DNA from: PALSA-612 sp035652235
GTDB lineage: Bacteria; Actinomycetota; Thermoleophilia; Gaiellales; Gaiellaceae
Reading direction: 5' to 3'
Length of the DNA stretch: 46,511 bases
NCBI GenBank assembly: GCA_035652235.1
Contig: DASREE010000055.1
Coordinates: 1 to 46,511, forward strand
Below, one piece after another: positions 24,246 to 31,346 of this stretch; within the stretch, counting starts at the first letter, position 1, and each line of letters starts with the position of its first letter. The position numbers and the translations under genes were made by a program. Below the pieces are notes generated by a model. It searched no databases. It was not told where the DNA came from and was given only the letters and a program-made list of their open reading frames with translations.

Positions 24246-25261
24246 CCCGCCGGCCTCTCCGCGTGGCCGCCGAACTGTTTGCGCATCGCCGAGAGCGTCT
24301 GGTCGGCGAAGTGGTCGAGGCCGCGGGAGCCGAAGCGGGAGGCGAGCGCGGTCAGTAGGACCGGGGCCGGAACGCTCTCCTCGATCGCCGCGATCGCGGT
24401 CCAGCGCCCCTCGCCGGAGTCCGAGACGCTGCCGGAGTACTCGTGCAGATCGGGCGACTCGTGGAGTGCGGCTGCGGTCAGGTCGAGCAGCCAGGAGGCG
24501 ATCACGCTGCCACGCCGCCAGACCTCGGTCACCGAGGCGATGTCGAGCTCGTACTGGTAGTACTCGGGGTGCTCGAGCGGCGCCGTTTCGGCGTCGGCAT
24601 CACGCTCGACGGTGCCGGCGTTGGCGTTCTTGAGGATGTTCAGGCCCTCGGCGTAGGCGGCCATGACGCCGTACTCGATCCCGTTGTGGACCATCTTGAC
24701 GAAGTGGCCCGCGCCGACGGGGCCGCAGTGCAGGAAGCCCCGCTCGGCGGTAGCGGGCCGACCTTTACGCCCCGGTGTGCGCGCGGCGGCCTCGACTCCG
24801 GGCGCGATTGCCTCGAACACGGGCTGGAGCCGTTCGACTACCGCTGCTTCGCCGCCGATCATCAGGCAGTAGCCTCGCTCGAGCCCCCAGACGCCGCCGC
24901 TCGTGCCGACGTCCAGGTAGTGGATCTGCTGTTCGGCGAGGGCAGCCGCGCGGGCGATGTCGTCGCGGTAGTAGGAGTTGCCGCCGTCGATGATCACGTC
25001 CCCGGGTTCCATCCTTTCGCCGAGGTCGCGCACGGTCTGCTCGGCGATCCGGCCGGCCGGCACCATGATCCAGACCGCCCGCGGCTTGTCGAGCTTGGCG
25101 ATGAGCTCGTCGAGGGAGCCGGTGCCGATCGCACCGTCGGCCTCGAGCTCCTCGACCGGGCTTCGGTTGACGTCGAAGATGACGCATTCGTGGCCGGCGG
25201 GCAGAAGCCGCCGGACGAGGTTCGAGCCCATCCGTCCCAGGCCGACCATTCCCAGTTGCAT
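24242..25261 (-). CDS. gnd: 6-phosphogluconate dehydrogenase, decarboxylating (short form)
   Basis: A 339-residue enzyme of the shorter GndA/YqeC-like class (E. coli Gnd is about 470). NAD(P) motif MVGLGRMGSNLVRR (5-18), IDGGNSYYRDD (about 90-100), TSGGVWGLERGY (about 119-130, substrate signature) and KMVHNGIEYG (about 189-198). It oxidises and decarboxylates 6-phosphogluconate to ribulose 5-phosphate. It begins 3 bp after the Tal-Pgi gene and overlaps the HAD gene. Confidence 0.93.
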   Translation of the reverse strand: MQLGMVGLGRMGSNLVRRLLPAGHECVIFDVNRSPVEELEADGAIGTGSLDELIAKLDKPRAVWIMVPAGRIAEQTVRDLGERMEPGDVIIDGGNSYYRDDIARAAALAEQQIHYLDVGTSGGVWGLERGYCLMIGGEAAVVERLQPVFEAIAPGVEAAARTPGRKGRPATAERGFLHCGPVGAGHFVKMVHNGIEYGVMAAYAEGLNILKNANAGTVERDADAETAPLEHPEYYQYELDIASVTEVWRRGSVIASWLLDLTAAALHESPDLHEYSGSVSDSGEGRWTAIAAIEESVPAPVLLTALASRFGSRGLDHFADQTLSAMRKQFGGHAERPAG

Positions 25262-25264
25262 CCG

Positions 25265-28141
25265 CTACCCCTGCTCCGGTCGGTTGGGCGTCGCGTTGTG
25301 GAGGATTCGCGCCGTCGCGTCCCTGAGCGCCGTGAGGCCGGCGGCCGGGTCGGCGCCGATGTCGATGCGTAGTCCGCGCCGTCCCTTGGCGGCGAGCGCG
25401 TCGAAGTCGCCGCGCGCCTGCGCCTCCTTGACGACGCCGAACGTGTAGCGGTGTCCGGGGACCGGCAGCTCGACCGTGTCCTCGCAGGTGAGCTGCAGGA
25501 AGACGCCGGAGTTAGGGCCGCCCTTGTAGGCCTGCCCGGTCGAGTGCTGGAAGCGCGGCCCGAAGCCGACGCAGGTCGCCACGTGCAAGTGATCGCGGAT
25601 CAGGACGCGGATCTCGGTCAGGAGCCGCTCGTTCCCTGGTGTCATCGGCAGATAGGCGAGCAGCGCAAGGTAGTCGCCCGGCTCGACGTTGCTGAGCTGC
25701 ACCGCCAGGAACCCCTCGAGCGACCGCGCGTGACCAGCCGCCTCCTGCAGCTCGCGCGCGTTGCGCTCGTCTGCGTACAGCCGGACCCCGTCGCCGTCGT
25801 AGAGCCAGTGCAGCTCGGGTAGCGAGCCGGACTCGTCGTAGGCGTCGGTGAGCTTGCGGGCGGCGATCTTCGCGTCCTCGACGTCGGGCTGGTCGAACGG
25901 GTCGATGCCGATGATCGAGCCGGCGACCGCGGTCGCGAACTCCCAGCGGAAGAACTCACCACCCAGATCGCCGAGATCGTCGAGCACGATCCGCACCACC
26001 GGCTGTCCGGAACGCTCAAGCGCCGCGACCTTCGCGTCCTGCTCGGTGTCGTCGTCGCCGGCGAGGCGGAGGTAGACGAAGAGGCGATCATCGCCGTAGA
26101 CCTCGGGGACGCCGAGCGGCTCGCGGTCGACCGGCACGACGCCCTTGCCCTGCTTGCCCGTCGATTCGGCCAGCAGCTGCTCGAGCCACGCGCCGAGGTC
26201 GCGGATACCCGCCGAGCTGATCAACGTCAACTTGTCCCGCCCCGAGGTCGCGCAGATGCCGATGATCGCGCCGAGCTGGAGGCCGGGGTTGTCGGCGGCG
26301 GGCACGCAGGCGGCGCAGGCGTGGGCCATCCGCTCGGCCCGGTCGAGCAGCTCCAGGACGTCGACGCCGGCGGCGGCGCCGGGGATCATCCCGAAGTCGG
26401 AGAGCGCCGAGTAGCGCCCGCCGATCGACGGCCAACCGTGGAAGACGGCGCGGTAGCCGCTGCGTTCGGCAAGCTTCTCGAGCGGGGTGCCGGGATCGGT
26501 GATCGCGATGAATCGCCGGCCGGCCTCCTCGGCGCCGAGCAGCTCGGTCACGCGAGCGTGGAAGTAGGCGGCGAAGATGTTCGGCTCGAGCGTCGTGCCG
26601 GACTTCGAGGAGACGAAGAAGAGCGCCTTCGCCAGATCCAGCTCGTCTTCGACGGCCGTGATCTGTTGCGGATCGGTCGAGTCGAGCACGCGCAGTCGCG
26701 GCAGCCCTGCCGCGGTCGGGAAGGTGAGCGCAAGCACCTCCGGGCAGAGGCTCGAGCCGCCCATGCCGAGGAGCAGCGCCTGCTCGAAGCCGCCGGCGCG
26801 GACGTCGTCCACGAGGGCGGCGAAGCGGTGCGCATGTGTGAGCTGGTCCATCTGGACGGTCAGCCAGCCGAGCCAGCGCGCCTCGTCGTCGCCGGTCCAG
26901 AGACGTTCGTCGCGAGCCCACAGGCGGGCGACCTTGTCGCCGTCGCGCCAGTCCTCGATCGCCGCGTCCACGCGCCGAGCGAGATCGGCCGTTAGCGAAT
27001 GGGTGAACGCCGCCGGCTTCCGCTCGGTAGGCGGTCGCAACGACTGCTCGACCGAGGCGAGCAGCTTGCCTTGGGCTTCGATGAACTTTTCGACGCCCTC
27101 GTCGAGCAGGGCGGCGGTGACCTCGTCGAGGTCGACGCCTTCCTGCGCGAGATCCTCGAGCAGCGCCAGCGCTACGGGCAGGTCTTCGCTCAGCGTGGGG
27201 CGCGCTTTGCCGTGGTCCTTGAATGCCTCGTAGGTGGCGGGATAGATCGTGTCGACAGTGTTCGGCCCGATCAGCGACTCGACGTAGAGCACGTCGGAAT
27301 AAGCCGGGTTCTTGGTGCTCGTCGATGCCCAGAGCAGCCGCTGGGTCTGGGCGCCGCGACCCTGGAGAGCCTGCCAGCGCTCGCTCTCGAACAGCTCGCC
27401 GAAGGACGCGTAGGCGAGCTTCGCGCTTGCGATCCCGACCTTGCCTTGCAGCGGCGCGCCCACTCGAGGGTCGACCGCGGAGTCGATCCGGCTGATGAAG
27501 AAGCTCGCCACCGACGCGATCCTTGCGACGTCGCCGCCGCCGGCGAGCCGGTCCTCCAACCCTGCGAGGTAGGCATCGACGACGCGTTCGTAGACCAGGA
27601 CCGAGAAGAGCAACGTGATGTTGACGTTGATCCCTTCGCCGATCAGCTGCCGGATCGCGGGGATGCCTTCCTCGGTTCCCGGCACCTTGATCATCAGGTT
27701 CGGCCGGTCGACCGCCGCCCACAGCCGCCGCGCCTCGGCGACGGTGCCGGCGGTGTCGTGTGCGAGGTCGGGTGCGACCTCCATGCTCACGTAGCCGTCG
27801 CCGCCGTCGGTTTCCTCGTAGACGGGACGCAGCACGTCGGCGGCCTGGCGCAGGTCGGCGATCGCCAGGCCTTCGTAGACGGACTTGGGGTCCGGCACCT
27901 CGCCATCCGGCGCGGCGGCTCGTGCGTCGGCGAGCGCCTCGTCGTAGTCGGTCGAGCCGACGATTGCCTTCTCGAAGATCGAGGGGTTCGAGGTCACGCC
28001 GCTCAGGCCGTCCTCGTACACCATCCGCTCGAACTCGCCGGAGGTCAGCAGCCCGCGCCGGATGTTGTCGAACCAGACGCTCTGGCCAAGGGCGACGATG
28101 TCGCTGATCGGCCCCGCTTTCAGGGAAGTGGAAGTGGCCAT
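25265..28141 (-). CDS. Bifunctional transaldolase/glucose-6-phosphate isomerase fusion
   Basis: A 958-residue fusion. Residues about 1-365 are transaldolase (SVWFDNIRRGLL at 21-32, SGVTSNPSIFEKA at 47-59, Schiff-base Lys152 in NLMIKVPGT). Residues about 375-950 are glucose-6-phosphate isomerase (GMGGSSLCPEV, SSKSGTT, GGRYSALSDFG, and near the C-terminus GQAYKGGPNSGVF). Tal-Pgi fusions are known in several bacteria, so this is established architecture. It joins the non-oxidative branch to glycolytic fructose 6-phosphate. ATG 28141 overlaps the rpiB stop; the longer open frame upstream is an rpiB shadow. Confidence 0.94.
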   Translation of the reverse strand: MATSTSLKAGPISDIVALGQSVWFDNIRRGLLTSGEFERMVYEDGLSGVTSNPSIFEKAIVGSTDYDEALADARAAAPDGEVPDPKSVYEGLAIADLRQAADVLRPVYEETDGGDGYVSMEVAPDLAHDTAGTVAEARRLWAAVDRPNLMIKVPGTEEGIPAIRQLIGEGINVNITLLFSVLVYERVVDAYLAGLEDRLAGGGDVARIASVASFFISRIDSAVDPRVGAPLQGKVGIASAKLAYASFGELFESERWQALQGRGAQTQRLLWASTSTKNPAYSDVLYVESLIGPNTVDTIYPATYEAFKDHGKARPTLSEDLPVALALLEDLAQEGVDLDEVTAALLDEGVEKFIEAQGKLLASVEQSLRPPTERKPAAFTHSLTADLARRVDAAIEDWRDGDKVARLWARDERLWTGDDEARWLGWLTVQMDQLTHAHRFAALVDDVRAGGFEQALLLGMGGSSLCPEVLALTFPTAAGLPRLRVLDSTDPQQITAVEDELDLAKALFFVSSKSGTTLEPNIFAAYFHARVTELLGAEEAGRRFIAITDPGTPLEKLAERSGYRAVFHGWPSIGGRYSALSDFGMIPGAAAGVDVLELLDRAERMAHACAACVPAADNPGLQLGAIIGICATSGRDKLTLISSAGIRDLGAWLEQLLAESTGKQGKGVVPVDREPLGVPEVYGDDRLFVYLRLAGDDDTEQDAKVAALERSGQPVVRIVLDDLGDLGGEFFRWEFATAVAGSIIGIDPFDQPDVEDAKIAARKLTDAYDESGSLPELHWLYDGDGVRLYADERNARELQEAAGHARSLEGFLAVQLSNVEPGDYLALLAYLPMTPGNERLLTEIRVLIRDHLHVATCVGFGPRFQHSTGQAYKGGPNSGVFLQLTCEDTVELPVPGHRYTFGVVKEAQARGDFDALAAKGRRGLRIDIGADPAAGLTALRDATARILHNATPNRPEQG

Positions 28142-28614
28142 CAGGCCTCGATCTCCTTTGCAGTCGCTCCTGTGTGAGCGACGTTGTCGTTTTCGATCTC
28201 GGCGACCTCGGCGAGGCGGCGCAGATGACGCTCGGCGCCGCTGAAGCGGGCCGCCGCGAACGTATGCACCAGCTCGCGCGCGAGCTCCGGGCCGATCACG
28301 CGCGCGCCCAAGCAGAGCACGTTCAGGTCGTCGTGCTCGACGCTCTGGTGGGCGGTGTAGCCGTCGCTCACCGTCGCCGCCCGGATCCCGCGCACCTTGC
28401 TCGCGGCAACGGCGACGCCGGCTCCCGACCCGCAAACCAATACCCCTCGTTCGGCCTCGCCGTCGATGATCGCGGCGGCGACCGCCCGGGCGCTCTGCGG
28501 ATAGTCGTCGGCGTCGCCCAGGTCGAGCGCCTCATGTCCGCCGTCGCGGAGCCCGCTCAGTACCGCGTCGCGGAGCGGGACCCCCGCATGGTCGAAGGCG
28601 CAGGCGATCTTCAC
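28141..28614 (-). CDS. rpiB: Ribose-5-phosphate isomerase B
   Basis: A 157-residue RpiB/LacA-family sugar isomerase. KIACAFDHAG at the N-terminus is the phosphate-binding block, GVLVCGSGAGVAVAASK carries the catalytic Cys, and DDLNVLCLGARVIG is the family C-terminal motif. GTG 28614 puts the protein start at the normal family position; a TTG at 28650 is possible but would overlap the upstream gene by 26 bp. It interconverts ribulose and ribose 5-phosphate and is translationally coupled to Tal-Pgi. Confidence 0.88.
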   Translation of the reverse strand: MKIACAFDHAGVPLRDAVLSGLRDGGHEALDLGDADDYPQSARAVAAAIIDGEAERGVLVCGSGAGVAVAASKVRGIRAATVSDGYTAHQSVEHDDLNVLCLGARVIGPELARELVHTFAAARFSGAERHLRRLAEVAEIENDNVAHTGATAKEIEA

Positions 28615-28624
28615 GGCGTCGCGA

Positions 28625-29710
28625 TCAAAAGAAATGTGTCGGGTCGACAAGGCCGACGAGTTCCTCGCCGGTGAGATAGCGGCGCAGATTGGCCGCGAAG
28701 AGCTCGACGAGCCGCTCGTTCTCGTGGATCGAGAGGGCCGCCGTGTGGGGGCTGATCATGACGTTGGGCAGGTCCCAGAGCGGGCTTTCAACCGGCAGCG
28801 GCTCGGTGGCGAAGACGTCCAGCACAGCGCCGGCCAGCTGCTGCTCGCGCAGTGCCCGTATGAGCGCCGGCTCGTCGACGACGCCGCCGCGGCCGACGTT
28901 GACGAGGATCGCGTGCGGCTGCAGCAGCTTGAACGCCCTGGCGTCGAGCATCCCAGCGGTCTCGTCGGTCAGCGGCAGCGTGACCACGAGCGCGTCGGTC
29001 CGGGGGAGTAGGTCGTGCAGATCCTGGGGCGGGTGAGTTTCGTCGACGTGCGGCGAGTCGCTCGTGCCGCTGCGGTTGATCGCGAGCGTTTGCATGCCGA
29101 AGGCCTTGGCGAGGCGTGCTACCTCGGTTCCGATCGAGCCGAGCCCGAGTACGAGCAGGGTCGCCCCGCGCAGCTCGGCGACCGGGTAGTGATCCCAGTG
29201 GTGTGCCCGCTGTGCGGACCGTAGGTGCGGCAAACCTTTCGTGAGAGCGAGCAGTCCGAGCAGGCAGAACTCCGCGAGCGGTCCGACGTGCACGCCGCTC
29301 GCGCTCGTGATCGTGACGCGCTCGAGCTCCTCCCGGGTAAGCCCGGCCGCCTTCAGCTGCTCGCCCGTGCCGGCGGCGGTGCCTTGCACCCACCGCAGCG
29401 ACGGGTTCCCGCGCACGGCCGCGGCGAGCCCCTCCGGCGAATCGCCAGGAATGCCGAACAGCACCTCTGCCTGCGAGAGCATCTCCAGCCAGCGGCTTTC
29501 GTCTTTCGGGTCGCGCCGGAAGCCGTTGACGCCACGATGGTCGCTTGGATAGCGAGTCGGCGGGAGCAGCTCGGGCCGGTAGAGCACCGACACGCGGTCG
29601 CCGAAGGCGCGGATCGACGCGACCAGCGCTGCTTCGAGCGGTGTTGCGATCGCGACCGTGATCGAGTGTCTCTCGTCCTCCGTCCTGATGTCTCGCCGCC
29701 GCCCACGCAC
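28625..29710 (-). CDS. D-isomer-specific 2-hydroxyacid dehydrogenase
   Basis: The domain starts at about TVAIATPLE. NAD motif LVLGLGSIGTEVARLAKAFGM, catalytic Arg in NVGRGGVVDE, Glu in FATEPLP and His in ISPHTAAL are all present. It reduces or oxidises a 2-keto/2-hydroxy acid (glyoxylate, hydroxypyruvate or a sugar acid are candidates). The start is uncertain: GTG 29710 and GTG 29728 are in frame, and ATG 29821 would translate through element Q copy K. Its N-terminus lacks a good ribosome-binding site before any standard start, although AGGACGGAGG lies near 29670-29680. First gene of the minus-strand operon. Confidence 0.85.
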   Translation of the reverse strand: MRGRRRDIRTEDERHSITVAIATPLEAALVASIRAFGDRVSVLYRPELLPPTRYPSDHRGVNGFRRDPKDESRWLEMLSQAEVLFGIPGDSPEGLAAAVRGNPSLRWVQGTAAGTGEQLKAAGLTREELERVTITSASGVHVGPLAEFCLLGLLALTKGLPHLRSAQRAHHWDHYPVAELRGATLLVLGLGSIGTEVARLAKAFGMQTLAINRSGTSDSPHVDETHPPQDLHDLLPRTDALVVTLPLTDETAGMLDARAFKLLQPHAILVNVGRGGVVDEPALIRALREQQLAGAVLDVFATEPLPVESPLWDLPNVMISPHTAALSIHENERLVELFAANLRRYLTGEELVGLVDPTHFF

Positions 29711-29782
29711 CGTGCGTGCGCTGCTCACGCGGACCAACCGCAGTACGGCGGGCCGGCCGCCCCGTTGTTGTGAGTCATGCTT

Positions 29783-29813
29783 CTCTAGCGTCGGTTCGCT
29801 CCGCCTTCTTACG
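29783..29813 (-). promoter_or_regulatory. Recurrent intergenic element Q, copy K
   Basis: On the minus strand CGTAAGA (29813-29807), 13 nt, then CGACGCTAGAG (29793-29783), one mismatch from the consensus. It lies ahead of the hydroxyacid dehydrogenase and so at the head of the long minus-strand operon. GAGTC (29818-29814) and GACTC (29775-29771) could close it into a stem. Confidence 0.45.
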
Positions 29814-29903
29814 ACTCTCATCGCGTTCGCTAGTGGGGAAAATGAGGCGGTTCGGTTGTTTGTCCCCGGGGTAGATCGAGATCCGGTACATATCGCGGAT
29901 GAT

Positions 29904-29929
29904 CAGTGTGAGCAGAGCAGGTCGAAGCA
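29904..29929 (+). promoter_or_regulatory. Partial copy of the 26-nt leader element (copy E)
   Basis: The 3' part, GAGCAGAGCAGGTCG then AAGCA, is nearly identical to copies C and D, but the 5' CCCTC part is replaced by GTGTG and the start codon follows within 10 nt. A stem ATCCG/CGGAT (29881-29900) precedes it. Architecture differs from the four full leaders, so kinship is tentative. Confidence 0.3.
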
Positions 29930-29936
29930 GGTGGTT

Positions 29937-30587
29937 GTGACCACTGACCGCGGCGGGGATTTCGCCAGGCGGGTTGCACACCGCCGCGAGGAGCTCGGCT
30001 TGAGCCGTGAAGACATCGCTCGCCGGGCCGGCATGAATAGCGGATATCTCGATTATCTAGAGCACACTGCGTACGTCGAGTTGCCGCCCGGGGTACTGAT
30101 GCGGCTCGCGGCGGCGCTCGAGACGACCCTGACCGACCTGGCCGGCGGAACGGTCGACCTTCCCGTCGGACACGGAGGCGCAGGCCCGCACCCGTCGCTT
30201 GAGGTACTGAGCAGAGAGCAGTCGGAGGCGCATCTCGCGACCGGCGGCGTCGGCCGGCTCGTATTCATTGCCGAACGAGGCCCGGTAGCGCTACCCGTGA
30301 ACTTCCGTTTCTTCGAGGGCGATATCGTCTTCCGCACCAGCGACACCGGCTCGCTCGTCACCACGGCAGGCGCGACAGTGAGCTTCGAGGTCGACCACAT
30401 CGACGAGGCCATGAGCCAGGGGTGGAGCGTCTTGATCACCGGACGCGCGCGTCGCGTTGACGAACCGTCGGAGCTTGAGCAGCTCTCGCAGCTTGGCATC
30501 GACCCATGGGCCGGTGGCAGATCGGAGGCCGTCATCCGCATTGAGACCGTCGAGATCTCAGGGCGCAACATCCGCCAAAGAGACTGA
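29937..30587 (+). CDS. XRE-type HTH plus pyridoxamine 5'-phosphate oxidase-like flavin-binding domain
   Basis: A 216-residue two-domain protein. Residues about 5-65 are a Cro/C1-type helix-turn-helix (FARRVAHRREELGLSREDIARRAGMNSGYLDYLEH). Residues about 80-205 form a split-barrel flavin-nucleotide-binding domain (GGVGRLVFIAERGPVALPVNFRFFEGDIVFRTSDTGSL; VLITGRARRV). This pairing suggests a transcription regulator that senses a flavin, F420 or redox state. GTG 29937 is used; GTG 29931 is equally possible. Divergent from the pentose phosphate operon, it may regulate that or the downstream sugar genes. Confidence 0.8.
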   Translation: MTTDRGGDFARRVAHRREELGLSREDIARRAGMNSGYLDYLEHTAYVELPPGVLMRLAAALETTLTDLAGGTVDLPVGHGGAGPHPSLEVLSREQSEAHLATGGVGRLVFIAERGPVALPVNFRFFEGDIVFRTSDTGSLVTTAGATVSFEVDHIDEAMSQGWSVLITGRARRVDEPSELEQLSQLGIDPWAGGRSEAVIRIETVEISGRNIRQRD

Positions 30588-30605
30588 GCGGGCGGGGGTT
30601 TCGCG

Positions 30606-31346
30606 ATGCTGGGCTTGCCCGACGGTGTGCGCGCGTGCCTGTTTGACTTGGACGGCGTGCTCACACAGACCGCGAAGGTTCACGCCGCGGCCTGGAAAGA
30701 GATGTTCGACGGCTTTCTGCGCCCGCGGTCGGATAAAGACGGCAAGCCATTTCAGCCCTTCGATTCGATTGCCGACTATGACGAGTACGTCGACGGCAAG
30801 CCCCGTTACGACGGTGTGCGCTCGTTTCTGGACGCCCGCGGCATCGACCTTCCGGAGGGCGAGGAGAGCGATCCGGCCGCCGCGGAGACGGTACATGGCC
30901 TTGGGAACCACAAGAACGAGATCGTTCTGCGCATGATCCGCGACGAGGGGGTCGAGGCCTATGACGGCTCAGTGCGGTACGTACGCGCTGCGCGTGAAGC
31001 CGGTCTGCGGCGGGCGGTCGTATCCTCGAGCAGCAACTGCCGCGAGGTGCTGATCGCTGCAGGGATCGAGGATCTATTCGAGGAACGGATTGACGGCCTC
31101 GTGGCAGAACGCGACCACTTGCAGGGTAAGCCGGCCCCCGATACGTTCCTCGCCGGCGCCCGAGCGCTCGGTGTCGAGCCGAATGAGGCGGCGGTGTTCG
31201 AGGACGCCCTGGCCGGCGTCGCGGCCGGGCGAGCCGGCGGCTTCGGCTGCGTAGTAGGGGTGGACCGGTCCGGCCAAGCCGACGAGCTGCGCGAGCATGG
31301 CGCCAACATCGTCGTCTCCGACTTGGCGGAGCTGCTCGACTCGTGA
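30606..31346 (+). CDS. pgmB: Beta-phosphoglucomutase family HAD enzyme
   Basis: A 246-residue HAD enzyme. Nucleophile motif FDLDGVLTQTAKVHAAAW (13-30), where the His and Trp following DGV are typical of beta-PGM. VVSSSSN (about 137-143) and GKPAPDTFLAGARALGV with VFEDALAGVAAGRAGGF (about 177-215) complete the site. The cap is long, as in beta-PGMs linked to GH65 enzymes. It converts beta-glucose 1-phosphate to glucose 6-phosphate. It starts 18 bp after the regulator and overlaps the GH65 gene by 4 bp. Confidence 0.88.
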   Translation: MLGLPDGVRACLFDLDGVLTQTAKVHAAAWKEMFDGFLRPRSDKDGKPFQPFDSIADYDEYVDGKPRYDGVRSFLDARGIDLPEGEESDPAAAETVHGLGNHKNEIVLRMIRDEGVEAYDGSVRYVRAAREAGLRRAVVSSSSNCREVLIAAGIEDLFEERIDGLVAERDHLQGKPAPDTFLAGARALGVEPNEAAVFEDALAGVAAGRAGGFGCVVGVDRSGQADELREHGANIVVSDLAELLDS

